Assembly: GCF_009729035.1 (NCBI RefSeq)
Contig: NZ_CP045483.1
Span: forward strand, 1,510,001 to 1,574,000
DNA: 64,000 nt
Reading direction: 5' to 3'
Source of the DNA: Stygiolobus azoricus
Lineage (GTDB): Archaea > Thermoproteota > Thermoprotei_A > Sulfolobales > Sulfolobaceae
Below, one piece after another: positions 11,717 through 20,940 of this stretch; position 1 is the stretch's first letter, and each line of letters begins with the position of its first letter. The notes beneath the pieces were generated by a model, which worked only from the letters and a program-made list of their open reading frames with translations, did not search any database and was not told where the DNA came from. The translations under genes and the position numbers were made by a program.

Positions 11717-12760
11717 ATGCACAAGACGGCATTCGTATGGGATGATCGTTATTTGGACTATTCTTTCCCTGGTGATCATCCTTTCAAATCACTCCGTGAG
11801 TCAATGACGAAAAAAATACTTGAAGAAAGAGGTGCATTTCACTATATAGATCTCGTAAAACCGGACATTATACCCGAGGAAATGTTGTACAAAGTTCACT
11901 CCAAGGAATATGTTGAGTTTGTGAAGAAAAAGAGTGAAGAAGGAAGAGGATATTTAGATGATGGTGATACACCTGCATTTAAAGGTATATTTGAATCCGC
12001 TTTGGTTAGAGTTAGTGGTACTGTGACCGCCGTAAAATTACTTGATAATTATGATCACACGATAAACATAGGCGGAGGATTCCACCACGCGAAATACACT
12101 TCAGCTTCCGGCTTTTGTGTATTTAATGATGTAGCCTTAGGGATAAAAATAGCCGAGGACAAATTCAACAGAATAGCTTTAGTAGATATAGACGGTCATC
12201 ACGGTGATGGGACACAGCTACTCCTTGCAAATGATCCTAAAGTCCTTAAAATATCCCTTCACATGTACCATAAGGGCTTCTTCCCCGGTTCTGGAGACGT
12301 CGATGAGATAGGAGAAGGAGATGCAAAAGGGTTGACTATGAATATTCCTCTACCACCGGGGACTGCAGACGATATGTACTTATACGCATTCAACCAAGTT
12401 GTGGTACCTAAGCTTAATGAGTTTAAACCAGAACTAATTGTAATCCTGAACGGTGGAGACTCACACTTTACTGATCCTTTAGTTGAGTTAAAACTATCTA
12501 ACAAAGGTTATTTAGACGTGATCAGAACTCTTCACAAACTTGCTCACGACTTTAATGCCAAGATTGTTATGACCGGAGGTGGAGGTTATAATTACGAGTC
12601 AACTGCAAAAATTTGGGCATTATCTATAGCGGAGTTAGCAAATCTAGACTTCACGGATTTCTTGGAACTTGAAGATTGTTGTTATTTAGCCTCATCTGGA
12701 TTCGTGAAGAAAAGAGTAGTTGAGATAGTAGAAAAATTAAAGAAAATCCATGGGCTATGA
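11717..12760 (+). CDS. AcuC/HDAC-family deacetylase
   Basis: This 347-residue protein belongs to the arginase/deacetylase fold family (AcuC, class II HDAC-like). Zinc-site motifs are GGGFHHA followed by SGFCVFND (about 118-137), [12 protein letters not shown] (about 156-167) and [12 protein letters not shown] (about 242-253), and a TGGGGYN loop closes the active site. Members remove acetyl groups from lysines, for example on acetyl-CoA synthetase, on chromatin proteins such as Alba, or from small amines. The substrate here is unknown. It is divergent from the CBS-S30AE gene, sharing its TATA box, and overlaps convergent purT by 6 bases. A second, less similar homologue lies at 29823-30806. 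Confidence 0.88.
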   Translation: MHKTAFVWDDRYLDYSFPGDHPFKSLRESMTKKILEERGAFHYIDLVKPDIIPEEMLYKVHSKEYVEFVKKKSEEGRGYLDDGDTPAFKGIFESALVRVSGTVTAVKLLDNYDHTINIGGGFHHAKYTSASGFCVFNDVALGIKIAEDKFNRIALVDIDGHHGDGTQLLLANDPKVLKISLHMYHKGFFPGSGDVDEIGEGDAKGLTMNIPLPPGTADDMYLYAFNQVVVPKLNEFKPELIVILNGGDSHFTDPLVELKLSNKGYLDVIRTLHKLAHDFNAKIVMTGGGGYNYESTAKIWALSIAELANLDFTDFLELEDCCYLASSGFVKKRVVEIVEKLKKIHGL

Positions 12761-13951
12761 TACTAGTATAAGTGACGAAGCCTTTCTAACTTTCTCTTTA
12801 GCTTCCTCTACATCCTTACCAGTAGCTAGGACAACACCCATTCTCCTTTTATAGTAAGTAGAGGGTTTTCCGAAGAGCCTTATTTGAACACCAGGAATTT
12901 CTAGAGCTTTCTCTACATTAATGAATTTAGGGGCCCACTTTTCATTATTAGCCAAAATAACGTGAGCTGCTGCAGGTGTTACTAACTTGACCTCTGGAGT
13001 TGGAAGTCCTATTGCACTTCTCACGTGGATCTGAAACTCGTTAATATCCAGGCTTGCCATAGTCACTAGCCCAGTATCATGGGGTCTTGGAGATACTTCA
13101 CTAAAGAGAACCCTATTACCGCTAATAAGTATCTCTACACCGAATATACCGAAACCACCTAGCTCGTCAACAACTCTCATTGCATATTCTCTAGCTCTGG
13201 CTGCTACGTCCTCTGGAACAGTCGAGGGATGCCATGATTCAACGTAGTAATATACGTCTTTAGGTCTCTGATGTTCTATCGGAGGTAAACTCTTCGTCTG
13301 AACTCCACCGTTAATCAATGGGTACCTATATGTAAGTACCGTAAGCTCTCTGTCAATATTTATGAACTCTTCGACTATAACTTTACTACTTTTTCCTCTG
13401 GCATGAGCTAATGCCTCCTTAAACTTTTCCTCAACTTCAGATTCATTATATATTACCTCATGACCATGCCCGCTTGAGCTCATCTCAGGTTTTACTATGC
13501 ATGGATAACCTATGTCCTTACAAGCTTTTTTAACCTCCTCTGACGTCTCTGCAAAGGCATAAGCAGTAGTAGGCACTTTTACCTTCTCAGCAGCCAACAT
13601 TCTAAGGTCTAGTCTGTTCATACAGATCTTCACGGCTCTAGCGTTAGGAATTACTCTAAAGCCCTCTTGTTCTAGTTCCAGCAATGCGTCAGTATTAATT
13701 GCCTCTATTTCAGTAATTATAGCGTCTGGATGTTCTTTTTTAATTATACTCTTTATTGCATTACCATCTAACATGTTCACTACATATTTTCTGTGAGCTA
13801 CATGCATTGCAGGAGCCATATCATATCTGTCCACTACTACGGTCTCTAAACCCATCCTCTGGGCTTCTATCACCATTTCTTTACCCAGTTCTCCTCCGCC
13901 AAGCCAGAGGAGTTTTTTTGCACCTTCGAGAAGAGGCGTACCTATTTCCAT
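12755..13951 (-). CDS. purT: Formate-dependent phosphoribosylglycinamide formyltransferase
   Basis: This ATP-grasp enzyme of 398 residues, the full family length, formylates GAR with formate and ATP in purine synthesis. The N-terminal Rossmann-like part has [12 protein letters not shown]. The ATP-grasp core includes [17 protein letters not shown] (about 147-163) and the metal-binding stretch [25 protein letters not shown], written here as FGVEI and [11 protein letters not shown] (about 275-297). The start is the ATG at 13951, with a TTTTTAAATT TATA element at 13970-13979. A palindromic ACCTAT-TAAC-ATAGGT lies just upstream. Use of PurT rather than folate-dependent PurN fits archaea with modified folates. 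Confidence 0.95.
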   Translation of the reverse strand: MEIGTPLLEGAKKLLWLGGGELGKEMVIEAQRMGLETVVVDRYDMAPAMHVAHRKYVVNMLDGNAIKSIIKKEHPDAIITEIEAINTDALLELEQEGFRVIPNARAVKICMNRLDLRMLAAEKVKVPTTAYAFAETSEEVKKACKDIGYPCIVKPEMSSSGHGHEVIYNESEVEEKFKEALAHARGKSSKVIVEEFINIDRELTVLTYRYPLINGGVQTKSLPPIEHQRPKDVYYYVESWHPSTVPEDVAARAREYAMRVVDELGGFGIFGVEILISGNRVLFSEVSPRPHDTGLVTMASLDINEFQIHVRSAIGLPTPEVKLVTPAAAHVILANNEKWAPKFINVEKALEIPGVQIRLFGKPSTYYKRRMGVVLATGKDVEEAKEKVRKASSLILVS

Positions 13952-13983
13952 ACCCTCTCTTTACTTGCAAAATTTAAAAATTC

Positions 13984-13999
13984 ACCTATTAACATAGGT
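13984..13999. promoter_or_regulatory. Perfect inverted repeat upstream of purT
   Basis: ACCTAT-TAAC-ATAGGT is a perfect 6-bp inverted repeat with a 4-bp centre. It lies 33-48 bp before the purT start, just beyond its TATA element, and also directly after the stop of the upstream minus-strand gene at 14010. It could be a regulator-binding site or a weak hairpin at the end of that upstream transcript. Confidence 0.35.
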
Positions 14000-14009
14000 T
14001 AATATTTAC

Positions 14010-14615
14010 TTAACTAATTAAACTCCTTATATACCTCACTACCCTCTCATAATCCTTTAAAAAGTAGTAAAAGCAAACCCACCTTGAGGTCTTGCATGTG
14101 CCAGCCCAAGGGAAAACTATAACACCTTTAGAATATCTTCTCTCGTAGTCCCTAATTTGCTCTAACTCGTAAAGCCCTACCTTTGCTTCTACCACTACTT
14201 TGTCTTCAACTAACATGTCCGGTGTATTATGGTATGCTAAACCCAGTTTGGGCAAAGATATAATTCCCGAGTTTTTATACCTCTTGACGTTAAAGTAAGA
14301 GGATAAGACGGAATATACATATTCCTCAAATACGTAACCTACAAGTTGATTGAGTTTTAGTATTCTTATTTTGGGATCAGGAAAAGCTAAGGCATAATTT
14401 TCGTCAACAATAATTCCAGTAGCTTTCTCAAGTTCTTTTAATTTATTCAGGTGAGGTATTTCGTTTCCAAATAACTTGAACTTCACATCTTTTAGTTCTG
14501 AACCGCTATTACGATCGTAAACCTTAATGAGAAAGTTACTTACTGTTACTATGACATCTCCTTCTTGGGAAGGTAATAGGTAATCTCCAACCCTTTTATA
14601 CAAAAAGACTTGCAC
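14010..14615 (-). CDS. PD-(D/E)XK nuclease-like protein
   Basis: This 201-residue protein has the arrangement of a PD-(D/E)XK nuclease core: a helix with EE at 97-98, then TPD (D133), a short strand turn, and VVVEAKVG (E143, K145). A conserved-looking C-x6-C pair (C174, C181) follows. No DNA-targeting domain is recognisable; residues 1-90 look like a beta-rich N-terminal domain of unknown role. The start is GTG at 14615. It is transcribed in the direction of purT, whose promoter follows. Function could be DNA repair or restriction-like, or the fold may be non-catalytic. Confidence 0.6.
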   Translation of the reverse strand: MQVFLYKRVGDYLLPSQEGDVIVTVSNFLIKVYDRNSGSELKDVKFKLFGNEIPHLNKLKELEKATGIIVDENYALAFPDPKIRILKLNQLVGYVFEEYVYSVLSSYFNVKRYKNSGIISLPKLGLAYHNTPDMLVEDKVVVEAKVGLYELEQIRDYERRYSKGVIVFPWAGTCKTSRWVCFYYFLKDYERVVRYIRSLIS

Positions 14616-14664
14616 GAGTAAGAATAGCTGAACTTATAATTTAATGTAACAGCTTTCATTATTG

Positions 14665-15309
14665 ATGCTATTAACAATAGGAGACGTTGAATGGGGTATT
14701 GCATTAACAATCTGGGTGGCCTTCGTTACTCTTTACATATCAAAACTCATTAGCAAAATTACTACGACCTATGTGGCTAGAAAAGTTATGCACATATTAG
14801 GAGGAGGTGTTGTAGCCATACTTGCACCTTTTGTTTTCACCTCCCCACTTGTCCCTATTATAGCATCTTATGTTCTGATGGCATATTTAATATTTAACAG
14901 AGCGAAGAAAAACTACCTTAACTGGTTTCAGGATGAAGGAAATAGAGGTGAAGTCTACTATACTTTCTCCTTCGGAACATTACTCTTGATTATGGAATTT
15001 CTAGATCACGGCTACTGGTTAACTAAAGACGTATTCATTCCCTTGTTGCCAATTTATTACATGTCTTTCGGAGACGGTGTAACTGGAATTATTCGTAATT
15101 ACGTGTACAAGAGGAGAGTGAAGGGACTTTGGGGAAGTGTAGGAATGGCTATCGTGTGTGTTCCTCTGGGTTATTACTTTTTCAGTATATACGGTGCAAT
15201 ATCTGGAGTAATAGCTACGCTAGTTGAGATCGCGCCTTTTTTGGACGATAACATAGGAGTGCCTTTTATATCCTTTGCCTTCTTATACCTGGCTATAAAA
15301 GTGCTTTAA
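14665..15309 (+). CDS. Polyprenol/diacylglycerol kinase-like membrane protein (SEC59/VTE family)
   Basis: This ~214-residue integral membrane protein has about seven hydrophobic helices. It carries the marks of the CTP-dependent dolichol kinase/phytol kinase superfamily: [10 protein letters not shown] (about 40-49), [10 protein letters not shown] (about 135-144), KGLWGSVGM and [13 protein letters not shown] near the C-terminus. Members phosphorylate polyprenols or related lipid alcohols at the membrane, which would feed the lipid carriers for N-glycosylation or archaeal lipids. The start is ATG at 14665. Its 3' end overlaps the next convergent gene by 27 bases. Confidence 0.72.
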   Translation: MLLTIGDVEWGIALTIWVAFVTLYISKLISKITTTYVARKVMHILGGGVVAILAPFVFTSPLVPIIASYVLMAYLIFNRAKKNYLNWFQDEGNRGEVYYTFSFGTLLLIMEFLDHGYWLTKDVFIPLLPIYYMSFGDGVTGIIRNYVYKRRVKGLWGSVGMAIVCVPLGYYFFSIYGAISGVIATLVEIAPFLDDNIGVPFISFAFLYLAIKVL

Positions 15310-15912
15310 AGTGGAGAAATTCTTTATATCAATCACTTTTACGTCCAATGTTTTAGTGTTTATAGTAATTATACCATTAATCTTGCTCGTCTTCACGTCG
15401 TCAAGAGTTACATCGGGAGATTTACTGTATTTCCTTATTAAGAACATTACTTTCCTAATATCTTCTTCCTTCCTTTCTTCTGGAGGGATTAATAGGGGCT
15501 CTGGAATTGGGGGAATGTAAAAGGAAGGAACGGCTATATAAAACTCGTGACCAACATTGCTATACCTAGCTGTTTTCAATGCTAATCTACCCATAAGGAA
15601 TTCCTCAGCTGAAATAGCGTTGGTAGGAGGTACGTAACCTGTTTCGACCTCAATTGAAATATCTATTCCCTTTATTGCATATATATCTACTATACCACCC
15701 GATACTTCTACTTCAGCATAGACTTTAAACCCTTGATTTAAGAGGTGGGCTGCCAATATGATCTCTAAAACGGAATGGTTAATGTTCAATACTCCAGTCC
15801 TATGAAGACCAATAATTTTTCTCACGATATCGTCAAGACCATAAAGACTACCATACTTTTCAATTATCTTCTTCTGAACAGAAGTAATATCCCTTACGTA
15901 ATCCATTTTCAT
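15283..15912 (-). CDS. Hypothetical protein with a PD-(D/E)XK-like core
   Basis: I favour the ATG at 15912 (MKMDYVRD, 209 residues) over the in-frame ATG at 15948, because the 36 bases between them coincide with a C/D box sRNA candidate. A helix with E50 precedes GGIVDIYAI (D76) and ISIEVETG (E88, E90). This resembles the PD-(D/E)XK fold with the lysine replaced, as in some Holliday-resolvase-like or NERD-like proteins. No other domain is visible. Function is unknown, and catalytic activity is doubtful without the lysine. Confidence 0.6.
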   Translation of the reverse strand: MKMDYVRDITSVQKKIIEKYGSLYGLDDIVRKIIGLHRTGVLNINHSVLEIILAAHLLNQGFKVYAEVEVSGGIVDIYAIKGIDISIEVETGYVPPTNAISAEEFLMGRLALKTARYSNVGHEFYIAVPSFYIPPIPEPLLIPPEERKEEDIRKVMFLIRKYSKSPDVTLDDVKTSKINGIITINTKTLDVKVIDIKNFSTLKHFYSQV

Positions 15913-15924
15913 ACCAAACCCTCT

Positions 15925-15980
15925 CTCAGACAGGGAAGCGGTCTTCATCAGCTCTGTAAACCGTCACATCATCATTATTT
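15925..15980 (-). ncRNA. C/D box sRNA candidate (2'-O-methylation guide)
   Basis: Reading the minus strand, a C box ATGATGA (15975-15969) is followed by a 12-nt guide and D' box CAGA (15956-15953), then a C' box TGATGA (15950-15945), a 15-nt guide and a D box CTGA (15929-15926). Size, order and spacing fit archaeal C/D sRNAs that assemble with L7Ae, Nop5 and fibrillarin. A TATA box, TTATATACCC (16010-16001), lies about 26 bp before the predicted 5' end near 15980. By the N+5 rule the targets would contain TAAACCGTCACA (methyl on the fifth base, C) and ACAGGGAAGCGG (fifth base, G). The rRNA or tRNA target is not identified. Confidence 0.65.
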
Positions 15981-16000
15981 AGAATCAAATTTATCACACT

Positions 16001-16010
16001 GGGTATATAA
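16001..16010 (-). promoter_or_regulatory. TATA box of the C/D sRNA candidate
   Basis: On the minus strand this reads TTATATACCC, and its centre is about 26 bp before position 15980, where the sRNA would start. It lies only ~13 bp before the plus-strand ATG at 16020. It is therefore badly placed for that gene, whose TATA is more likely AATTTATC at 15988-15995. Confidence 0.5.
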
Positions 16011-16019
16011 AGAGTTATT

Positions 16020-16460
16020 ATGTTAAGCTGGATATTAGGCTCTCCTGCACCTCCTTGGCATTACCTAAGGGACATGTTTGAAGATTACAGGAACGTAGCA
16101 GTTTATCTAGATAGTAAGGGAAACATAGAGTTAGTAAAAGTTAGTGATCTCGATGAGTTTCACACTCCTACTTCTGTGTTGGTAAACGGGTACTATTTGT
16201 TGACGCTGAAGCCCTATTACATCAAAATGAAGAAGTTCGTAGCTTTTCCTACAACGAGATTAAAAGTAGTTAAAGAACTCTTAAAAAACCACGGTTGGAG
16301 GGCTATGGAATTTTATTACGGTGAGCAGTTCCTAAATGCGTGGATAGTGTATGACTGTGAAGACTGTGAAGAAAGACAAAGACTCCATTTAAAAATAAAC
16401 GAAGAAGAACTAACTGATGACGAGTTAATAAATAAACACCTTGAAATATTTAGAAGTTAG
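16020..16460 (+). CDS. Hypothetical protein, 146 residues
   Basis: I do not recognise this soluble protein. The N-terminus MLSWILGSPAPPWHYLRDMF is followed by a beta-rich middle. The C-terminal third is acidic and contains a C-x2-C pair (DCEDCEERQ) that could bind metal, and it ends in charged helices. There is no signal peptide despite the hydrophobic first residues. Its end overlaps the convergent oxidoreductase gene by 4 bases. Confidence 0.65.
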   Translation: MLSWILGSPAPPWHYLRDMFEDYRNVAVYLDSKGNIELVKVSDLDEFHTPTSVLVNGYYLLTLKPYYIKMKKFVAFPTTRLKVVKELLKNHGWRAMEFYYGEQFLNAWIVYDCEDCEERQRLHLKINEEELTDDELINKHLEIFRS

Positions 16461-17446
16461 AACTCATGAGGCTCTTTACTTATCTTAAATTCTTTTATCC
16501 CGTTAAATCTAGACGCAGAATAGTTCTTGTCTTCTTCTCCCTCTATAATGAAACGGAAGAGGATCTTTGCTAATCCTGGACCTACTTCTGCTCCGTACCC
16601 ATTAAGACCACCTATGTAATATATCTTCTCAGTGAGCTGCCCATAGACTGGTCTCATGTCTGGAGTCCCCTCACAGTAACCATCCCCTTTGTAAAACGGT
16701 ACAAGGGGTCCTAGCCTTTTACTTGCCTTTTCCACAGCCCTTTTGTCACCAACTTGTGGTGTGAAAGGAGAACACTCAATGATATCCCCATCTCCTACTA
16801 TGGAAAGAAAAGAACCGATTCCAAGTACTGGTCTCGAATAAAACCCGAGTTCATAGTCGTATACGAATACTCTATCTAACTCTCTTTTAGGAGTAAGAAC
16901 AGCCCAAGCCCAACAATAGTAGCTCTTAAGAGGGAGTTTAAAATCTGTAGATACAGAGTTCCACGCTCCAGAAGATAATATTATGATGTCATATTTACCA
17001 CTAACCTCTTTTTCCTTGTTAATGAAAATCCTACCCTTAGCGTCCACATACACATTACCATGAGAATAAGGGACAGAGTCTACTAAGTTTTTGACACCTA
17101 CAAGCCTGTCAGTTTTCTTCCCCTCTATGGCTGAAGTGTTCAACCAGTCCACGTATAGTTCTCTAACTTCGAATCCCCTCGTTAACCAATCGTCGAATAC
17201 CTCTGAAGGTATTTCCCCTATAGTATAAGAGGGATACGAAAACAAAGGTACGTTATGAGATCGATAGAAATCCAGTGAATCTAAAGCTAAATCTATGTCC
17301 TTACCACGAAGTAATAAAGAATGAATTAGGGTAGGGTAAAATTTCCTAAAGCCCGATTCTATCACGTGGACTTGGTGTCCTTTTTCCCTAAATAGATAAT
17401 ATAATGTGCTACCGGCAATTCCTCTTCCTATAATTAATATTTTCAC
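16457..17446 (-). CDS. FAD-dependent oxidoreductase (DAO family)
   Basis: This 329-residue protein opens with the dinucleotide-binding motif IIGRGIAGS and contains an acidic strand end (VIES) and a late GLNGYGAEVGPGLA FAD-contact segment, as in D-amino-acid-oxidase/glycine-oxidase-like flavoproteins. It would oxidise an amine, amino acid or related substrate in the cytoplasm. The start is GTG at 17446. Two TTTAAA boxes in the 35-bp divergent spacer serve the two directions: 17452-17457 for the plus gene and 17472-17477 for this one. At 329 residues it is slightly short for the family, and the substrate is unknown. Confidence 0.78.
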   Translation of the reverse strand: MKILIIGRGIAGSTLYYLFREKGHQVHVIESGFRKFYPTLIHSLLLRGKDIDLALDSLDFYRSHNVPLFSYPSYTIGEIPSEVFDDWLTRGFEVRELYVDWLNTSAIEGKKTDRLVGVKNLVDSVPYSHGNVYVDAKGRIFINKEKEVSGKYDIIILSSGAWNSVSTDFKLPLKSYYCWAWAVLTPKRELDRVFVYDYELGFYSRPVLGIGSFLSIVGDGDIIECSPFTPQVGDKRAVEKASKRLGPLVPFYKGDGYCEGTPDMRPVYGQLTEKIYYIGGLNGYGAEVGPGLAKILFRFIIEGEEDKNYSASRFNGIKEFKISKEPHEF

Positions 17447-17481
17447 AAGATTTAAAGATTGGACGAACTCCTTTAAAGCTG

Positions 17482-18276
17482 ATGATTACTGAGGGATATT
17501 TCCTCGTTTATAACAACGTTATTTGGGCTGTTAAAGGCTGTTTTCACCCTGATGGTTATGCAGTAGCTATTCCTCGAGTGTATAAGGGCAAAAAAATCAA
17601 GAGGTTAAACGATGCATTACTTCTCGTTAAGCAAAGATTTCCGCAACTCTTAAAATACCTATATGAGATCGGTTTCGAAGTCCCACTAATTCCCTTGGAA
17701 GAAAGTATCATCCTAGATCCTTTCGATCCAAAGAGAGAAAGACCCGAAATCGTTAAAAGATTTCTTAGTTATTTCGATGGGACAGTAGGAATAACTGGTA
17801 GTTTACTCTATGCTGATAAGTATAATGATATCGATTTTCTCTCGTTCAACCCGGCCCATTATTACACTCTAATGGAACTAAGAAGGAAAGGTATTACGAA
17901 CCCACTGAATACTTCAAATGAAGAGGAAGTTGAAGTGCTTAGTAAAGAGGATTTTGAAACCCTAAAAAGAGATAGAGTACTTGAGGGAATATTTAATGGC
18001 ACACCTTACACTTTCAAGATTGTAGAATGTATAGACTTTGGAGTGGTAATAGGAAAGAAAGAATTCAAGGGAATAGTAACGATCACTAAGGCAAAAAAAT
18101 CTTATACTCTCCCTGTCATTTATGAAACAGCACAAGGTCTAACTCTGACCTCTTTTAGGACTAGATTTACCGAAATTAAGGAAGGTACAAGACTATATGT
18201 AGACGGAATATTACTCGAAAGAAATAAATTCCTCGACCTTGACTTAGACTTAGCCAAGGAGGTTAGAATTATATGA
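17482..18276 (+). CDS. Nucleotidyltransferase-like protein
   Basis: This 264-residue protein has a segment [18 protein letters not shown] (about 104-121). Its GS followed by DID matches the core of the polymerase-beta-like nucleotidyltransferase fold (GS-x-D-x-D). The flanking domains are unfamiliar: an N-terminal beta-rich part and a C-terminal part ending in [11 protein letters not shown]. It could modify RNA or protein, or it could be an antitoxin-like family member. The stop and the moaB start overlap as ATGA, so the two genes are coupled, but I see no mechanistic link to molybdopterin synthesis. Confidence 0.62.
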   Translation: MITEGYFLVYNNVIWAVKGCFHPDGYAVAIPRVYKGKKIKRLNDALLLVKQRFPQLLKYLYEIGFEVPLIPLEESIILDPFDPKRERPEIVKRFLSYFDGTVGITGSLLYADKYNDIDFLSFNPAHYYTLMELRRKGITNPLNTSNEEEVEVLSKEDFETLKRDRVLEGIFNGTPYTFKIVECIDFGVVIGKKEFKGIVTITKAKKSYTLPVIYETAQGLTLTSFRTRFTEIKEGTRLYVDGILLERNKFLDLDLDLAKEVRII

Positions 18277-18809
18277 CTCATGCTCACGAAAAACACAGAG
18301 AACATGCCCCTAAACAGATAAACTTTTACATAATAACGGTAAGCACATCAAGATACGAGAAACTGTCTAAAAAAGAACCCGTTGTTGATGAGTCTGGTGA
18401 TATCATAAAACAGTTAGTTATTGAAGCTGGCTACACAGTTGTAGGCTACTCCTTGGTCCCTGACGACAAGGTTAAGATACTTAGAGCATTTGCGGAAGCG
18501 TTAGACGATCCAAGAGTTGACGTAATAATCTCTACTGGAGGGACTGGGTATGCACCTTCAGACCAGACTGTAGAGACAATAAGACCTCTTTTTGATAGAG
18601 AGATCGAAGGTTTCTCTGACGTATTTAGAAATATCAGTTATGGTGACCCTAAGGTGAGGGCTGCAGCGTATTTAACTAAAGCTAGCGCAGGGATAATTGG
18701 AAAAAAAGTCATCTACTTATTGCCAGGGTCTCCGGATGCTGTTAGGTTAGCAACAAAAGAATTAATTTTGCCAGAAGTAGGGCATTTACTTTATTTGGTC
18801 AGAGGCTAA
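18273..18809 (+). CDS. moaB: Molybdopterin adenylyltransferase-type MoaB
   Basis: This 178-residue protein has the MoaB/MogA/Cinnabar fold with the signatures [14 protein letters not shown] (about 88-101) and [12 protein letters not shown] near the C-terminus. In archaea MoaB adenylates molybdopterin before metal insertion. The resulting tungsto- or molybdo-cofactor is needed by enzymes such as the two molybdenum hydroxylases in this window. The first ~20 residues are histidine- and lysine-rich and outside the conserved fold. Translation is probably coupled through the ATGA overlap with the upstream gene. The 3' end overlaps the convergent iron-sulfur flavoprotein gene by 24 bases. Confidence 0.92.
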   Translation: MTHAHEKHREHAPKQINFYIITVSTSRYEKLSKKEPVVDESGDIIKQLVIEAGYTVVGYSLVPDDKVKILRAFAEALDDPRVDVIISTGGTGYAPSDQTVETIRPLFDREIEGFSDVFRNISYGDPKVRAAAYLTKASAGIIGKKVIYLLPGSPDAVRLATKELILPEVGHLLYLVRG

Positions 18810-20678
18810 AATTTTATTTACCTCTTTAATAATAACTTCTTTATCCTTCTCATTTATTTCGGCAAATTTGTCCATAAAGAAGTAAAGGGCCAGTAACTCT
18901 TCTTTGGTTAATCGACTGAGCTGAGTTGAAATTATCTTGTCAGCAACTTTTTTGAAAAGCTCCTCAGCTATATCCTCGTACCACTTTGCGTCATCCATTA
19001 ACAAATCACCGCCCTCTGCTCCTTGGTGGAGTTTTGATATTGTATTCTTTAACGCCTCTAAGTTTAGAGCGGGAAAGACTGTATCTAATGGAGTCTTTAT
19101 ATTAAGTTTCCTAGCAGTTATTGGACATAACGTATATTTTGCTGGTAACTTACTTTCGACAGTTTTACCAGATATTTCCTCTAAGAAAGCAAGACTGCAT
19201 TTGTTTAATTCTTTCTTTTCTGTCTTTATTCCAAGCATACATGGGATATGAAGATCTTTTCCTTCTATATCTGTATCCGGTAATATCAATTCTTCAACGA
19301 AGATAATATCGATTATTTTAAACCTCTTTATAGGTTGTAAATAGTGGTATTCTTCTGGAGTTATAGTCAATATTTCGTTTACTCCCTCTAATTTCTTAGA
19401 TATATTCTCCCAATCAACCTTATCCAGCAACAAGTCTAAGACGTTAATATCCAGTTTTATTAGACCAACTTTTTTCCCCTTAGAGTGAAGATAAAGCAAA
19501 GCCCTGATTGCTCTATCTTCAAAGCCCTTACTTATAGGAGTAAGTACTATTACTGAAGTAGCAGGTAGCTCCCTCACTTCTGGTAATGAAGAGTCTATTT
19601 TATTATACCTCGCATACTTCCTTAAGTCAGAAATTATATCAAGCTTAGAAGGGCATACATCTACACACTTTCCACACATATGGCAGTTTATTAAACCTTC
19701 CGCAAATCCTAATGGTTGTAGCACGTAAAACCCTAATGGAGTATAAAGTGGGGAGCTCATCATTTCCCCGTAAGGACATACATCAACACATCTGCCGCAA
19801 AGTACACACCCGTTTAAATTGTTCTGCGCATCTGAGTCAGAATAAGATGTTAATTGGATTGTGTCAATGAATTTTAATGGAGTATTGGAGTAAATGGCAA
19901 AATAGACTTTTGTTCCCCTGAACCGAAGTATTGTTCTTTCGCTTAATTTCAAGTTTTCCTTCATCTGAAAAATACCGTCAAGGTCAGTAGTACCGTAATA
20001 TCTATACTTGTGTCTCGGAGATAAATCTTCATACATCGGATCTACTTTCTGTAAATCAGAGATATACTTTAGCAAAAGTTGCTCTCTAGTGGACGGATAA
20101 GCGACGATTAACTTAGCTACTCCCCCTTGAATGTTAATTGCGATATCTCTAAACGCCGGAAAACCGTAGGAAAACCAATTCTTTAATTTGTACAATATTG
20201 CGTCTATGTCATCTGTAGTATAACCTTTGTAAACTAATTGTCGTTGCTCTTTCTTAATGTATACAGCGTATATTATACCTCCATTATATTTCCCTGTGTA
20301 TTTAATTCCGTTAAGATACCCTTCTACCTCTACACGATCTTTAATCAGTCCGAATTCATTAAATCCGAACCCCGCATCACCAAAGAATACACTACCACCT
20401 ACTGAGAAATCAAGATTACCGAATAATTCAGGGCTATATTTAATTACATCCCTCCAAGGAGTACCAGCTAATACTTTTAGCCTATCACCTAAATCCTCAA
20501 CACCCTTCAACTCAGTCATATCTAATATTTCATTACCCTCTATACCTCTAGAAAACTCGTATCTAGGGACACCCCTTAATTTAGATAAATCAGAATAAGA
20601 ATCAACTCTTATAATCTTTGGTAAAGATGAACTTCTTCTTGTTAATGATAACTGTGAATATAGTAAAGGCTCATCCAT
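18786..20678 (-). CDS. Fused FAD-oxidase-like and double [4Fe-4S] ferredoxin protein
   Basis: Starting at ATG 20678 the protein has 630 residues. Residues ~20-260 look like a worn PCMH-type flavin domain ([10 protein letters not shown] and [10 protein letters not shown] recall the GlcD family). Two ferredoxin motifs, [12 protein letters not shown] (291-302) and [12 protein letters not shown] (332-343), follow. The C-terminal half resembles an Fe-S oxidoreductase/GlcF part in which paired cysteines of CCG motifs are reduced to single ones. It may be a self-contained 2-hydroxyacid dehydrogenase relative that combines what the genes at 0-2.7 kb keep separate. A TATA (AATTTATACATC region, about 20698-20707) fits the start. 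Confidence 0.68.
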   Translation of the reverse strand: MDEPLLYSQLSLTRRSSSLPKIIRVDSYSDLSKLRGVPRYEFSRGIEGNEILDMTELKGVEDLGDRLKVLAGTPWRDVIKYSPELFGNLDFSVGGSVFFGDAGFGFNEFGLIKDRVEVEGYLNGIKYTGKYNGGIIYAVYIKKEQRQLVYKGYTTDDIDAILYKLKNWFSYGFPAFRDIAINIQGGVAKLIVAYPSTREQLLLKYISDLQKVDPMYEDLSPRHKYRYYGTTDLDGIFQMKENLKLSERTILRFRGTKVYFAIYSNTPLKFIDTIQLTSYSDSDAQNNLNGCVLCGRCVDVCPYGEMMSSPLYTPLGFYVLQPLGFAEGLINCHMCGKCVDVCPSKLDIISDLRKYARYNKIDSSLPEVRELPATSVIVLTPISKGFEDRAIRALLYLHSKGKKVGLIKLDINVLDLLLDKVDWENISKKLEGVNEILTITPEEYHYLQPIKRFKIIDIIFVEELILPDTDIEGKDLHIPCMLGIKTEKKELNKCSLAFLEEISGKTVESKLPAKYTLCPITARKLNIKTPLDTVFPALNLEALKNTISKLHQGAEGGDLLMDDAKWYEDIAEELFKKVADKIISTQLSRLTKEELLALYFFMDKFAEINEKDKEVIIKEVNKILASDQIK

Positions 20679-20940
20679 CAACGTATATATGTCATGGATG
20701 TATAAATTTTTTCTTTTTAGAATTGAATATGTTAAATCATATTTATTCTGATATTAAGTATACAACGAGAACTTTAATTTACTAATAAAAATCTAGATGA
20801 TGATTACAATTCTAGCTTAAAATCGTTAACGAACGTAACAACAATGAAAGATATTTTTAATACTTTGGAGCAAACATGTTGTTGAATGTTAATGTAAATA
20901 AAGTTTTTATTAACTTACCAATACCTATTCTAAAGGGTAT
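20679..20940. other. Longest gap without a gene (262 bp)
   Basis: This AT-rich spacer holds the promoters of the two divergent genes. It contains a perfect 10-bp palindrome, TCGTTAACGA, at 20823-20832 and an isolated ATGATGA with no matching D box. I see no tRNA, no convincing small RNA and no open frame worth reporting. Confidence 0.4.

Noticed and set aside
11665-11724. Upstream extension of the CBS-S30AE protein by 20 residues
   Set aside because: It would overlap the divergent gene's start and lie upstream of the TATA-predicted transcript start.
17478-17500. CTGATGATTACTGA at the start of the nucleotidyltransferase-like gene
   Set aside because: The boxes are only a few bases apart and leave no guide; this is coding sequence.
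20803-20850. ATGATGA in the longest spacer, possible C box
   Set aside because: No D, D' or C' box is found downstream, so it is probably chance in AT-rich DNA.
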